The position numbers and the translations under genes were made by a program. Below the pieces are notes generated by a model. That model worked only from the letters and a program-made list of their open reading frames with translations, was not told the DNA's origin and ran no database searches. DNA of 64,000 nt from Pseudomonas fluorescens (GTDB taxonomy: Bacteria; Pseudomonadota; Gammaproteobacteria; Pseudomonadales; Pseudomonadaceae): NCBI RefSeq assembly GCF_900636825.1, contig NZ_LR134318.1:2265501-2329500 (forward strand). Reading direction: 5' to 3'. This document shows positions 1 to 7,983 of the stretch, piece by piece (the stretch's first letter is position 1; each line of letters starts with the position of its first letter).

Positions 1-708
1 GGCTTTGCCGACGCTCTTGCCGGGATCGCCTTTGATTTCTTCGGCGAGCGTGGAGATTGCATCAAAGCCGAGGAACGACAGCACTGCAATCGACACCGCT
101 TGCATCAGCAAGGCGAAACTGAACGTCTCGGCGTTGTACAGCGGCGCCAATGTCAGCTCGCCGTTGCCGCCACCGTTATGCAGCGCGTTCCAGGCGTAGA
201 ACAGGAAAATCCCCAGCACCACCAGTTGCGCGAGCAAAAAGATAATGTTCATCCGCGCGGTAAACGTGATGCCGCGCAGGTTGACGAACGTCGCGCTGAC
301 GAGAAACGCCAGAATGAAGCCGACCTTGGGAATGTCCGGGTACAGATGGTTGAGCGCCATCGCTGCGTAGACGTAGAGCAGCGGCGGAATCAGCAGGTAA
401 TCGAGGAGCATCAGCCAGCCGGCGAGGAAGCCGACGTGTTGATTGAGGCCGCGCTGCGCGTAGGAATACACCGAGCCGGCAATCGGAAAAGCGCGGGCCA
501 TGCTGCCGTAGCTCAACGCGGTAAACACCATCGCCACCATGCCGATGATGTAGGCCAGCGGCACCATCCCCGGAGCCTCGGCGTTGACGTAGCCAAACAC
601 ACCGAATGGGGCGATGGGGATCATGAAGATCATCCCGTAGACCACCAGGTCGGTGAGCGTCAGGCTACGTTTCAACTCTTGTTTGTAGCCGAATTCTTCG
701 ATTTCCAT
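1..708 (-). CDS. APC-family amine/amino-acid permease (C-terminal part outside window)
   Basis: About 236 N-terminal residues of an inner-membrane transporter; the rest lies beyond the left edge. Translation from the ATG at 708 begins MEIEEFGYKQELKRSLTLTD and runs through successive hydrophobic helices. It carries APC signatures such as FTALSYGSMARAFPIAGSVY in helices 2-3, a GWLMLLDYLL segment and an SFLGFDAISTLAEE stretch. This pattern resembles the PuuP/PlaP putrescine importer branch more than classical amino-acid permeases. It is the last gene of the minus-strand run that includes a glutamine-synthetase homologue, so amine or amide import is a reasonable inference. Exact substrate unknown. 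Confidence 0.85.
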   Translation of the reverse strand, partial: MEIEEFGYKQELKRSLTLTDLVVYGMIFMIPIAPFGVFGYVNAEAPGMVPLAYIIGMVAMVFTALSYGSMARAFPIAGSVYSYAQRGLNQHVGFLAGWLMLLDYLLIPPLLYVYAAMALNHLYPDIPKVGFILAFLVSATFVNLRGITFTARMNIIFLLAQLVVLGIFLFYAWNALHNGGGNGELTLAPLYNAETFSFALLMQAVSIAVLSFLGFDAISTLAEEIKGDPGKSVGKA

Positions 709-787
709 GAAGCGCAACTCCTTGTCAGCCAATCGGTCGTTTTAGTTGTTATAGCGGTCCATCGTGAACAGCTTCAGCGGTCTTTCC

Positions 788-1549
788 TTACAACAATGGC
801 CCCAGATATTCCGCCCATCGCGCAACAGCTTCGGGGCTGCGCAGCAAGTCGTTGCGCACCTCGATCAACAGCGAATCGAGGCCGCGCGCATCGCCATGCA
901 CCGGCACGGTCATATCGCCCAGCGGATCGATCTTGTACGGCTGATTACCGGCGACTTTCAGCGGGTGTTCGCCGAGGCCGTCGAGCAGACGCTGCGCGTA
1001 GGCCTGCGCGTGACCGAACAGCACGCCGACTTCCAGCGTTCGCGGCTGGCCGTAATACACCGGGGTAAAACTGTGAATTCCCACCACCCGCACGGTTTGG
1101 CCGCGCGCGATGCGTTCGTCGATCAAGGTCTGCAAACGCGCGTGAAACGGTTTGAACAGTGTTTGGCGGCGGTATTCGCGCGTCACTTCATCGAGCTCAC
1201 GATTGCCCGGAATCGGGTAAATCTCGCTCTGCGCCGGAATGCTGTCCGGCGCGTGCCGTGGCCGGTTCAAATCGATCAGCAAACGCGAGTAATTGGCGCT
1301 CAACAAGGTGGCGCCAAGTTGTTCCGATAGTTGCTCGGCCAATTGCAGGGCGCCGATGTCCCAGGCGATGTGTTCGCGCGCCGCGACGTCATTCAGGCCC
1401 AGATTATTCAAGGGCTCGGGTATGTAGCGACTGGCGTGCTCACACACCAGAATCAACGGATGCGTCGAGTCGGCACGGCTCAGGTTGTAGACCGGTCGGG
1501 TGTACAACCCAAGTTCGGCGGATTCAGTACAGGCGTGCATAGTGCTCAC
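788..1549 (-). CDS. N-formylglutamate amidohydrolase-family hydrolase
   Basis: A 253-residue protein of the HutG/FGase family, zinc-type hydrolases that cleave N-acylated glutamate. Visible family features are the CEHASRYIP segment near residue 36, DIGALQLAEQL, the SRLLIDLNRPR stretch, the IHSFTPVYYG histidine motif and a late EVRNDLLR. The start overlaps the end of the upstream synthetase gene by about 26 bases; an ATG three codons in (1540) is an alternative. There are no other histidine-degradation genes here, so this is probably not the hut enzyme. Beside a glutamylating synthetase it could release glutamate from a gamma-glutamyl or N-acyl intermediate (inference). Confidence 0.85.
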   Translation of the reverse strand: MSTMHACTESAELGLYTRPVYNLSRADSTHPLILVCEHASRYIPEPLNNLGLNDVAAREHIAWDIGALQLAEQLSEQLGATLLSANYSRLLIDLNRPRHAPDSIPAQSEIYPIPGNRELDEVTREYRRQTLFKPFHARLQTLIDERIARGQTVRVVGIHSFTPVYYGQPRTLEVGVLFGHAQAYAQRLLDGLGEHPLKVAGNQPYKIDPLGDMTVPVHGDARGLDSLLIEVRNDLLRSPEAVARWAEYLGPLL

Positions 1550-2855
1550 ACAAGTCAGCGGGCGAGAGCTGTTCCGTCAGCGCCAGTTCCTCGGTTTTAA
1601 GGGCGTAATACGTATCGAGCAATGGCTTGGGCAGCCATTCGATCAGGGGAGCGCTGTCGCGCAGACAATCCAGTGCCTGGCTCAGCGAGGCGGGCAGGGC
1701 GACGATACCGCGCGCCTTGCGTTGCTCGTCGTTGAGGGAATCGGGAATTTCATCGGTGATCGCATTCAAGGCCAGACGCTGCTCGATGCCCAGTCGCCCG
1801 GCGATCAACAGTGCCGCCATGGCCAGATGCGGCGAGGCGGTGGCATCCATGGCGCGGAATTCGAGGTTGAACTGATGCGCTACGGACTTTCCGCCAAGGC
1901 TCACGGTCGGGCAGATGCGCAGCGCCGCTTCGCGGTTCTGCTGCCCAAGGCAGGCGTAGGACGCGCTCCAGTGATGCGGCTGCAATCGCTCGTAGGACAC
2001 CGGCGTCGGCGCGGTGAATGCACACAGCGCCGGCAAATAATGCAGGATGCCCGCCGCCCAGTGCTGGCCGAGACTCGACAGGCCGTTGCTGGTGCCAGCG
2101 TCGTAAAGCATCGGCCGCCCCGCAAGGTCGAGCAGGCTGACATGCAGATGCACACCGTTGCACACCGCGTCGGCCTTCGTCTTGGGCGCGAAGCTCAGAT
2201 CCAGGGCCATTTGCCGGGCGATCTCGCGGGTGATTTCGCGCACGTTCACCGCACGATCCGCCGCCGCCACGCCCAGGGTCGGACGACAGGTGATCTCGTA
2301 TTGGTGCTTGCCGTATTCGGGCAGAAACATTTCCGGCTCGACACCGCCGGCACGCAAGGCGCTGAGCAGCCAGCCGCCGAATTCCGCGCCCTGACGCTGG
2401 GCTTGCAGCGAAAATGCCAGGTGTTCGGCAGCACCGGCGTGCAGATTGAATTCGTGTTCGAACGCTGCGTTGACCTGCAAACCCAGATCGTCGCGGTAGC
2501 GTTCAATCTCATCGCGCAACAAGGTGCGCGGGCAGGCACCCCAAGGGCGGCCGTCGGTTTCGCGGATGTCGCCATGGATGAAGTCCAGCGCTGGCGCATT
2601 GGCGTCCGGGCCGTTGACGACGGTGACGCGGCTGCTCAGGTGCGGAATCAGCCGCAAGTCGCCATAAGCGCCCCACGGACTGGTCGAGGCAATGATGTCC
2701 TGCGGCGTCAGCGCGCTGTTGGCCGGCACCCAGCCGCAACCGGCATCCGTATAACGCTCCAACTCATCGCTGGGAAACGAGCGGCCACGGGTAATGCCGA
2801 TCAGGTCAGTGGTAACCAGTGTGGTCATCGGCAGGGGCGCCAGACGTGCGCTCAT
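1524..2855 (-). CDS. glutamine synthetase homologue (glutamyl-amine ligase type)
   Basis: A 443-residue cytoplasmic GlnA-fold ligase that would join glutamate to an amine with ATP. Active-site motifs are present: FEHEFNL (132-138), EYGKHQYEI (179-187), NGVHLHVS (232-239), NREAALRI (306-313) and the EFRAMDAT segment near 331. It lacks the long N-terminal region and C-terminal adenylylation region of true GlnA. The ATG at 2855 overlaps the stop of the upstream hydrolase gene as ATGA, which fixes the start. The setting (RpiR regulator, isochorismatase fold, amidohydrolase, PlaP-like permease) recalls the P. aeruginosa PA5508 neighbourhood as I remember it; not verified. It is clearly different from the puuA copy at 58.8 kb. 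Confidence 0.88.
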   Translation of the reverse strand: MSARLAPLPMTTLVTTDLIGITRGRSFPSDELERYTDAGCGWVPANSALTPQDIIASTSPWGAYGDLRLIPHLSSRVTVVNGPDANAPALDFIHGDIRETDGRPWGACPRTLLRDEIERYRDDLGLQVNAAFEHEFNLHAGAAEHLAFSLQAQRQGAEFGGWLLSALRAGGVEPEMFLPEYGKHQYEITCRPTLGVAAADRAVNVREITREIARQMALDLSFAPKTKADAVCNGVHLHVSLLDLAGRPMLYDAGTSNGLSSLGQHWAAGILHYLPALCAFTAPTPVSYERLQPHHWSASYACLGQQNREAALRICPTVSLGGKSVAHQFNLEFRAMDATASPHLAMAALLIAGRLGIEQRLALNAITDEIPDSLNDEQRKARGIVALPASLSQALDCLRDSAPLIEWLPKPLLDTYYALKTEELALTEQLSPADLCEHYARLY

Positions 2856-3496
2856 CGCGGCATCTCCCGCAGGCGCCCGAGGACGGTGTCGGTGTCGGTG
2901 ATCCAGCAATAACCTTTGATCGCGTTCAGGCAGGCGTGGTGCCGTTCGGCGCTGTAAGTGGCGCAGGCGTCTTCCACTAGCGTGACCAGATAACCGCGGT
3001 CGGCAGCGTCGCGCACGGCCATGTCCACGCACTGATCGGTGACGATGCCAGCGATGATCAGGTGGCGGGCTTCGAGGTTGCGCAGCACGTAGTCAATGTT
3101 GGTCGAGTTGAATACCCCCGACGACGTCTTCGGCAGGACGATTTCGTTTTCCGCCGGGGTCAGTTCGGCGATGACCTGCGCCTGCGGGCTGCCTTTGGGC
3201 AGATGCATGTCCGACAGTTTGTGATCCAGCGAGCGATCGCGGCCGTCGGCAGTCAGGCTTTCGATAATCGTGTGCAACACGTTCTGCTGTTTTTCGCGAA
3301 AAGCACCGAGCAAACGCTGTTGATTCGGCACTACTTGGGTGCGTGCGCGATTGAGGAAATATTCGGCGTCGGGACCACTGAGGTGCGGGTCGAACTGCGG
3401 TTCGAGCCAGGCCCGTTGCATATCCACCAACAACAACGCCGTGTGGTCGGCAACAAATGGCAGGTCTCGCGGCGAGCGGTGGGGAAGGCTGAACAT
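2852..3496 (-). CDS. isochorismatase-like cysteine hydrolase
   Basis: A 214-residue cysteine hydrolase of the isochorismatase/nicotinamidase fold. The catalytic triad can be placed: Asp in LLVDMQRAW (about residue 25), Lys in VLPKTSSGVF (about 120) and Cys in GIVTDQCVDMAVRDAAD (about 155). The cis-peptide region before the cysteine is also typical. Family members hydrolyse amides, ureido compounds or vinyl ethers, so the substrate cannot be read from sequence. It starts 2 bases after the regulator gene and overlaps the synthetase gene by 4 bases, so all are probably one transcript. Confidence 0.88.
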   Translation of the reverse strand: MFSLPHRSPRDLPFVADHTALLLVDMQRAWLEPQFDPHLSGPDAEYFLNRARTQVVPNQQRLLGAFREKQQNVLHTIIESLTADGRDRSLDHKLSDMHLPKGSPQAQVIAELTPAENEIVLPKTSSGVFNSTNIDYVLRNLEARHLIIAGIVTDQCVDMAVRDAADRGYLVTLVEDACATYSAERHHACLNAIKGYCWITDTDTVLGRLREMPR

Positions 3497-3498
3497 CC

Positions 3499-4392
3499 TT
3501 ATTTATCCTCCAGCAGGTGAGTGGCGAAGTCGTTGCGCAAGGCGTCGATGCCTTCCAGGCGATCGGCCAGATCCGGGCCGCGCAGGGTCAGGCAGGCAAT
3601 CAGCGCCTCGACCTGGGCGAGCGCGGGCACCATGGTGTCGAACGCGGATGCCGATTCCACCGGGGCGCTGATGATCAGGTCAGCCATCTCGCGCAGTGGT
3701 GAAGCGTAGATGTCGGTGAACAGCACCACGCGGGCGTTTTTGCTTTTCGCCGCACTGGCTACCCGCAGGGCTTGGGCTTGGTAGCGGCGATAGTCGAACA
3801 CCAGCACCACGTCCTGGCGTTGCAGGTCATACAGACGGTCCGGCAGCAGCGCGTTGTCTTCCAGGGCAAAACAGCCGGGGCGCAGCAGGTGCAGATGATT
3901 GAGCAGATACGTCGCCATCAGACTGCTGAACCGCCCGCCGTAGCAGTACACCTGATGGCGGGAGTCGAGCAGCCAGTCGGTGAGAATGCGCACGTCTTCT
4001 GGCTGGGTCAGTGATTGCGTGTCGAGCAGCAGGCGATGACTTTCGCCCAGATAATGGCCCCAGGCGTCATCCTTGTTTTGCTGGGCGCGAGGCTGCAGGA
4101 GCGTGCGCGGCGAGCGCAGGCGATGGTCCATATCACTGAGCAGGGCGTCCTGAAATTCGGCATAACCGCCGAAGCCGAGTTTCTTCACCAGCCGCACGAT
4201 AGTCGGGTCGCTGACACCGGCATGTTCGGCCAGGCGCGCCATGGGCCCGAGGCCATTGCGTGGGTACTGATCGAGCAAGGCGCGAACGACTTTGCGCTCC
4301 GATGGCGTCAGAACCAGGCCGGGGTCGGTGATCACGTCTCTAAGAGGGGGCATCCGGGCTCCTGCTGGATGGGGGTGTCGAATTCGCTTCAC
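3499..4392 (-). CDS. MurR/RpiR-family transcriptional regulator
   Basis: Up to 297 residues: an N-terminal RpiR helix-turn-helix (LAEHAGVSDPTIVRLVKKLG, roughly residues 55-75), then a SIS sugar-isomerase-like domain starting around VYCYGGRFSSLMATYL (about 155). The first ATG is at 4392; an internal ATG at 4353 (MPPLRDVITD) is equally plausible and gives 284 residues. RpiR proteins sense small ligands through the SIS domain and usually control the operon they head. This is the first gene of the minus-strand amine operon, with a short inverted repeat just upstream (4413-4430). Confidence 0.9.
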   Translation of the reverse strand: MKRIRHPHPAGARMPPLRDVITDPGLVLTPSERKVVRALLDQYPRNGLGPMARLAEHAGVSDPTIVRLVKKLGFGGYAEFQDALLSDMDHRLRSPRTLLQPRAQQNKDDAWGHYLGESHRLLLDTQSLTQPEDVRILTDWLLDSRHQVYCYGGRFSSLMATYLLNHLHLLRPGCFALEDNALLPDRLYDLQRQDVVLVFDYRRYQAQALRVASAAKSKNARVVLFTDIYASPLREMADLIISAPVESASAFDTMVPALAQVEALIACLTLRGPDLADRLEGIDALRNDFATHLLEDK

Positions 4393-4412
4393 AATCCGTT
4401 AAAACAGTATTT

Positions 4413-4430
4413 ATGTAACTCCCGCTACAT
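4413..4430. promoter_or_regulatory. candidate operator dyad for the RpiR-type regulator
   Basis: Sequence ATGTAACTCCCGCTACAT: arms ATGTAAC and GCTACAT match at 6 of 7 positions around a short spacer. It lies about 20 bases upstream of the first ATG of the regulator gene, in an AT-rich stretch that is the natural promoter position. RpiR regulators bind such dyads. Assignment is inferred from position and symmetry only. Confidence 0.35.
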
Positions 4431-4683
4431 GTCTAGTTAATTTTTGTGGATGTTTATAAGGCACCGAAATGGGGCGAGACGCCCGTGTAACAAGGCCTAC
4501 ACGCATGCCGATCAGTGTTGTAGGCCATTGCCCACTGGCGTGTCAGACATTGCCGATTCGCATGCTTCATTCCGCGATTTATCGCGGTAGCAGATGACCC
4601 TGCCGCCCGCTGTTTGCGGCACAATTGACGGCGAGCTGGCACTGCGCCGCGATTTTTCAACCCTCTCGACCGAGTGATACCTC

Positions 4684-5253
4684 GTGCAAAGCACCTGTTT
4701 GACTTTGATTTGCCACGCGCGAACCGTCGCACAGAAATTGGCGAGCTTTCCTACGAATGAGCCTGTTGAAGATTCCGCGCCGCCATCCGACAGGCTGTCG
4801 GCTCGCTTCAGCCCTCAGCGGCGCTTGATCTGTGGCCCCGAACTGCGCACCCGACAGACCGCCGCGTGGTTTGGAACGGATGCGCAGATCGATGAGGCGT
4901 TGCGCGATTGCGATTGGGGGCGCTGGCATGGCAAGTCGATCAAGGCGTTACAGCGCGAAGAGGGCGCAGCGCTGCGAGCGTGGCTCGATGATCCGCAGGC
5001 CGCGCCGCCCGATGGCGAGTCCGTTGTACAACTTGGCTCGCGAGTCGGAGCATGGCTGCACGCGCTGCAAGGTACGCCCGGCCATGTGGTCGCGGTGACG
5101 CATCCGTTCGTGATGCGCGCGGCGCTGATGCACGTTGCGCAAGGCGCGGCCTTTAATGCCATCGATGTCGAGCCGCTGTCGATCATCGAATTACGTTTCA
5201 ACGGGATCTGGCGGCTACGCTTGCCCGGTCTCGAATTGGAGGGTGCGCTCTGA
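4684..5253 (+). CDS. histidine phosphatase superfamily protein with altered RHG motif
   Basis: A 189-residue phosphoglycerate-mutase-fold protein starting at GTG. The phospho-acceptor motif, normally LxRHGxT, reads LICHART at residues 8-14, so the histidine remains but the preceding Arg is Cys and the Gly is Ala. Downstream motifs persist: CGPELRTRQTAA near residue 57 and the second histidine in AVTHPFVMRAALMH. The stop overlaps cobF by one base (TGATG), so the pair is translationally linked. In cobalamin loci a related phosphatase, CobC, removes phosphate from alpha-ribazole phosphate; whether this variant is active is uncertain. Confidence 0.75.
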   Translation: MQSTCLTLICHARTVAQKLASFPTNEPVEDSAPPSDRLSARFSPQRRLICGPELRTRQTAAWFGTDAQIDEALRDCDWGRWHGKSIKALQREEGAALRAWLDDPQAAPPDGESVVQLGSRVGAWLHALQGTPGHVVAVTHPFVMRAALMHVAQGAAFNAIDVEPLSIIELRFNGIWRLRLPGLELEGAL

Positions 5254-6008
5254 TGAAACAGCTATTGGTGATTGGCATCGGCGCCGGAAATCCGGACTAC
5301 ATCACGATGCAGGCGGTCAAAGCGCTGAACCGCGCCGATGTGTTTTTCCTGATGGACAAAGGGCAGAGCAAGGATTCGCTGATCAAACTGCGCCGCGAAA
5401 TCTGTGAACGCTACATCAGCGATCCCGGTTACCGCTTCGTCGAGGCCCGCAGTCCAGAGCGTGAGCGTGGCGATGTCGACTACACGGCCAGCGTCGATGA
5501 GCTGAATCGCGCCAAGCAGCAGACTTTCGAACAAATGATCGATCAGCAATTGTCTGACGGTCAGTGCGGCGCTTTTCTGGTGTGGGGCGACCCGGCGTTG
5601 TACGACAGCACGATTCGCATTCTGCAGGCGATTATGGCCTCGGGTCGTTGTGCGTTCGAGTTTGAGGTGATCCCCGGCATTACCAGTGTTCAGGCGCTAG
5701 CCGCGCAGCACAAAGTGCCGCTGAACGGCATTGGCCGTTCGGTCGAGATCACCACGGGACGGCGCCTGGCCGCGGGGCAGGTCAGTGACGCAGACAGTCT
5801 GGTGGTGATGCTTGATGCTGAAGATGCCTACCGATGTGTGGCCGATCCGCAAACCGACATTTACTGGGGCGCCTACCTGGGCACAGCGGACGAGATTCTG
5901 ATCAGCGGCAAAGTGGGAGCGGTGGCGGATGAGATCGAGCGGGTGCGCAAGGCAGCCCGGGCTGAGCATGGCTGGATAATGGATACCTATTTGTTGCGCA
6001 AGCCTTAG
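5253..6008 (+). CDS. cobF: precorrin-6A synthase (deacetylating)
   Basis: A 251-residue SAM-dependent tetrapyrrole methylase. CobF acts in aerobic cobalamin synthesis: it methylates precorrin-5 at C-1 and releases the C-20 acetyl unit as acetate, giving precorrin-6A. Fold landmarks are VIGIGAGNPDYITMQAV at the N-terminus, MDKGQSKDSL (the CobF-type variant loop), VWGDPALYDSTIR near residue 110 and VIPGITSVQALAA near 140. It is preceded by a histidine phosphatase gene overlapping by one base. No other cob genes are in the window, so this is a satellite locus of the pathway. Confidence 0.93.
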   Translation: MKQLLVIGIGAGNPDYITMQAVKALNRADVFFLMDKGQSKDSLIKLRREICERYISDPGYRFVEARSPERERGDVDYTASVDELNRAKQQTFEQMIDQQLSDGQCGAFLVWGDPALYDSTIRILQAIMASGRCAFEFEVIPGITSVQALAAQHKVPLNGIGRSVEITTGRRLAAGQVSDADSLVVMLDAEDAYRCVADPQTDIYWGAYLGTADEILISGKVGAVADEIERVRKAARAEHGWIMDTYLLRKP

Positions 6009-6026
6009 GTTTGCGACGTCCCGACT

Positions 6027-6129
6027 GGCCTCATCGCCGGCAAGCCAGCTCCCACAGGTTTTTGCGCTGTTTGCAGAGGTGGTAAACACCACAAATCACT
6101 GCGGGAGCTGGCTTGCCAGCGATGGGGCC
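6027..6129. repeat. REPIN, type A
   Basis: Two inverted copies of the GCTGGCTTGCCAGCGAT core (left copy GCCGGCAAGCCAGCTCCCAC, right copy GGGAGCTGGCTTGCCAGCGA) about 50 bases apart, flanked by GGCCTCATCG/CGATGGGGCC. It sits between the converging ends of cobF and the FtrA-type regulator gene. Confidence 0.9.
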
Positions 6130-6141
6130 CTAAAGAACACC

Positions 6142-7116
6142 TCAGGAACTGGCACTAAACCCACGCCCAAATCGCTCGCGATACACAGATGGCGGCACGC
6201 CGACCACGCCGCGAAAGGCCACGCGAAAACTCTCGACCGAGCGATACCCGCAACGCTGCGCAATGCGTTCGGTGTTGTCCGCTGTGCTCTCCAGCAACTC
6301 CCGCGCCCGCGCCAATCGTTCATGTTGCAGCCACGCCTTGGGCGACTGTCCGCTGGCTTCGCTGAAACGTCGTAAAAATGTCCGTTCGCTCATCGCCGCT
6401 TCACTGGCCAGATCGCGCACTTCCAGCGGTTCGTGCAGTCGCTCACGGGCCCATTGCATGATCCGCGACAGATCGTTGCGCGGTGTCCGGCTGACCGGGG
6501 TCGGGATGAATTGCGCCTGACCGCCGGTGCGTTGCGGCGACATCACCAGACGGCGGGCGACCGCATTGGCGACCTGCGTGCCGAAGTCCCGTGCCACCAG
6601 ATGCAGGCAGGCATCAATTCCCGCAGCGCTGCCCGCCGAGGTGATCAATTGTCCCGAATCGACGTAAAGCACATCCGGGTTGACCTCGATCGCCGGAAAC
6701 CGCTGTGCCAGTTCTGTGGTGTAGCGCCAATGCGTCGTCGCGGTATGGCCGTTGAGCAAACCACTGGCCGCCAGTACAAAAACCCCGGAGCAAATCGACA
6801 ATAACCGCGCGCCACGAGCGTGAGCGTCGCGCAGTGCCTCGATCAGCGCCGGCGGCACCGTTGCCTCACGGTCGCGCCAGCCGGGAATGACGATGGTGCG
6901 CGCCTCGCGGAGCAATTCCAGCCCGCCATCAGCGATCACTTGAATGCCGCCCATGGCGCGCATCGGCCCTTGATCGACGGCGGCAATCGCGTGCTCGTAC
7001 CACGGGAAATCGAACTCCGGGCGGGCGAGGCCAAAGATCTCCACGGCAATGCCGAACTCGAAGGTACAGAGACCGTCATAGGCCAGAATGGCGACCAGAC
7101 CTGGTGAAGTAGGCAT
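6142..7116 (-). CDS. ftrA: GlxA/FtrA-type AraC-family transcriptional regulator
   Basis: A 324-residue regulator with an N-terminal DJ-1/PfpI-like domain (ILAYDGLCTFEFGIAVEIFG; nucleophile-elbow region LLSICSGVFVLAASG near 110) and a C-terminal AraC/XylS double helix-turn-helix (LASEAAMSERTFLRRFSEAS and AQRCGYRSVESFRVAFRG). In related proteins the PfpI domain is a ligand sensor, not a protease. It is transcribed away from a rhodanese gene across about 100 bases, an arrangement I associate with FtrA in pseudomonads. Target genes are not known; autoregulation and control of the rhodanese are likely (inference). Confidence 0.88.
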   Translation of the reverse strand: MPTSPGLVAILAYDGLCTFEFGIAVEIFGLARPEFDFPWYEHAIAAVDQGPMRAMGGIQVIADGGLELLREARTIVIPGWRDREATVPPALIEALRDAHARGARLLSICSGVFVLAASGLLNGHTATTHWRYTTELAQRFPAIEVNPDVLYVDSGQLITSAGSAAGIDACLHLVARDFGTQVANAVARRLVMSPQRTGGQAQFIPTPVSRTPRNDLSRIMQWARERLHEPLEVRDLASEAAMSERTFLRRFSEASGQSPKAWLQHERLARARELLESTADNTERIAQRCGYRSVESFRVAFRGVVGVPPSVYRERFGRGFSASS

Positions 7117-7217
7117 TTGGCGGAAAATTCCCGGTGAGTGTCTTATGCGCCACTGTAGCGGTTTGCGCTGGCTCGATAAAGTCTGCTCAACCCCACCGAA
7201 CTACAGGATTGAACAAC

Positions 7218-7643
7218 ATGCCTAGCCTGGTCAGCCACATTCCCGCAGCCCCATCGGCGGTTGCCTTCGCACATTTCAGCGCCCGTCTGACGTTCGAAAC
7301 CGATTGTTCCGACGTCCATAGCAGTCACGAGGCCGGCGACGCCGATTTCGTCTTGCTCGACGTGCGCGGCCCGCTGGCTTACGAACGCGGGCATGTGCCG
7401 GGCGCGATCAACATGCCGACACGGTTACTCACCGTGGAAAACCTGGCGAACTATCCGCAAGACACATTGCTCGTAGTCTATTGCGCAGGTCCGCACTGCA
7501 ACGGCGCGAACAAGGCGGCGGTGAAACTGGCGGCGCTGGGTTATCCGGTCAAGGAAATGATCGGCGGTGTCACCGGATGGCTGGATGAAGGCTTCGAATT
7601 AAACATCCCACAAAACCAATCCACCATCAGCTGCGCCTGCTGA
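7218..7643 (+). CDS. rhodanese-like domain protein
   Basis: A 141-residue single-domain sulfurtransferase. The active-site cysteine lies in VVYCAGPHCNGANKAA, and the CH2A-type entry FVLLDVRGPLAYERGHVPGA is clear. ATG at 7218 is chosen over an in-frame start 28 codons upstream because the family homology begins after it. The C-terminus has an extra CAC tail that could carry persulfide sulfur or bind metal (speculative). It is divergent from the FtrA-type gene and probably controlled by it. Confidence 0.85.
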   Translation: MPSLVSHIPAAPSAVAFAHFSARLTFETDCSDVHSSHEAGDADFVLLDVRGPLAYERGHVPGAINMPTRLLTVENLANYPQDTLLVVYCAGPHCNGANKAAVKLAALGYPVKEMIGGVTGWLDEGFELNIPQNQSTISCAC

Positions 7644-7649
7644 TCTACC

Positions 7650-7748
7650 TGTAGGAGCTGCCGCAGGCTCGGGCCGCGTTCGGACGATCTTTTGATCTTG
7701 TTTTATAGAAAAAAAATAAAAAGATCGCAGCCTGCGGCAGCTCCTACA
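7650..7748. repeat. REPIN, type B, with an internal insertion
   Basis: Inverted arms TGTAGGAGCTGCCGCAGGCT and AGCCTGCGGCAGCTCCTACA enclose the usual GATCTTTTGATC. The left arm carries an extra GGGCCGCGTTCGGAC block between the REP head and GATC, which the right arm lacks. It lies 6 bases after the rhodanese gene. Confidence 0.9.
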
Positions 7749-7809
7749 CAAAATTTCCGAGCCGATTGAGGGCTTGTCCTACAGGCTTTGCACCACGACG
7801 GCGCAGCGG

Positions 7810-7823
7810 TTGATCTAGGTCAA
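7810..7823. promoter_or_regulatory. candidate Anr/Dnr (FNR-type) box
   Basis: TTGATCTAGGTCAA matches the FNR/Anr consensus TTGAT-N4-ATCAA at 9 of 10 fixed positions. A class II promoter centred on it would start transcription near 7858, with a possible -10 around 7843-7850, leaving a leader of about 125 bases before the binding-protein gene. Match and spacing are read directly; function is inferred. Confidence 0.5.
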
Positions 7824-7983
7824 ACACTGCGCCGATGTTTCGTAAGTATTTGTCGCTTAAACACAATTTGCCCTGTGCGCGCCGCCATAGACTGCCGGCC
7901 ACTTCGGAATTTGCTGCTCAAAGGCCATGACCGAATGCTGACTCGAAGCTGCCAATAAAAGCCTCCGCACACAGGAGTTATAA

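Noticed and set aside
4441..4683. Possible cobalamin riboswitch before the phosphatase/cobF pair
   Set aside because: No B12 box or core helices could be aligned; only a 7-bp GGCCTAC/GTAGGCC stem is present.
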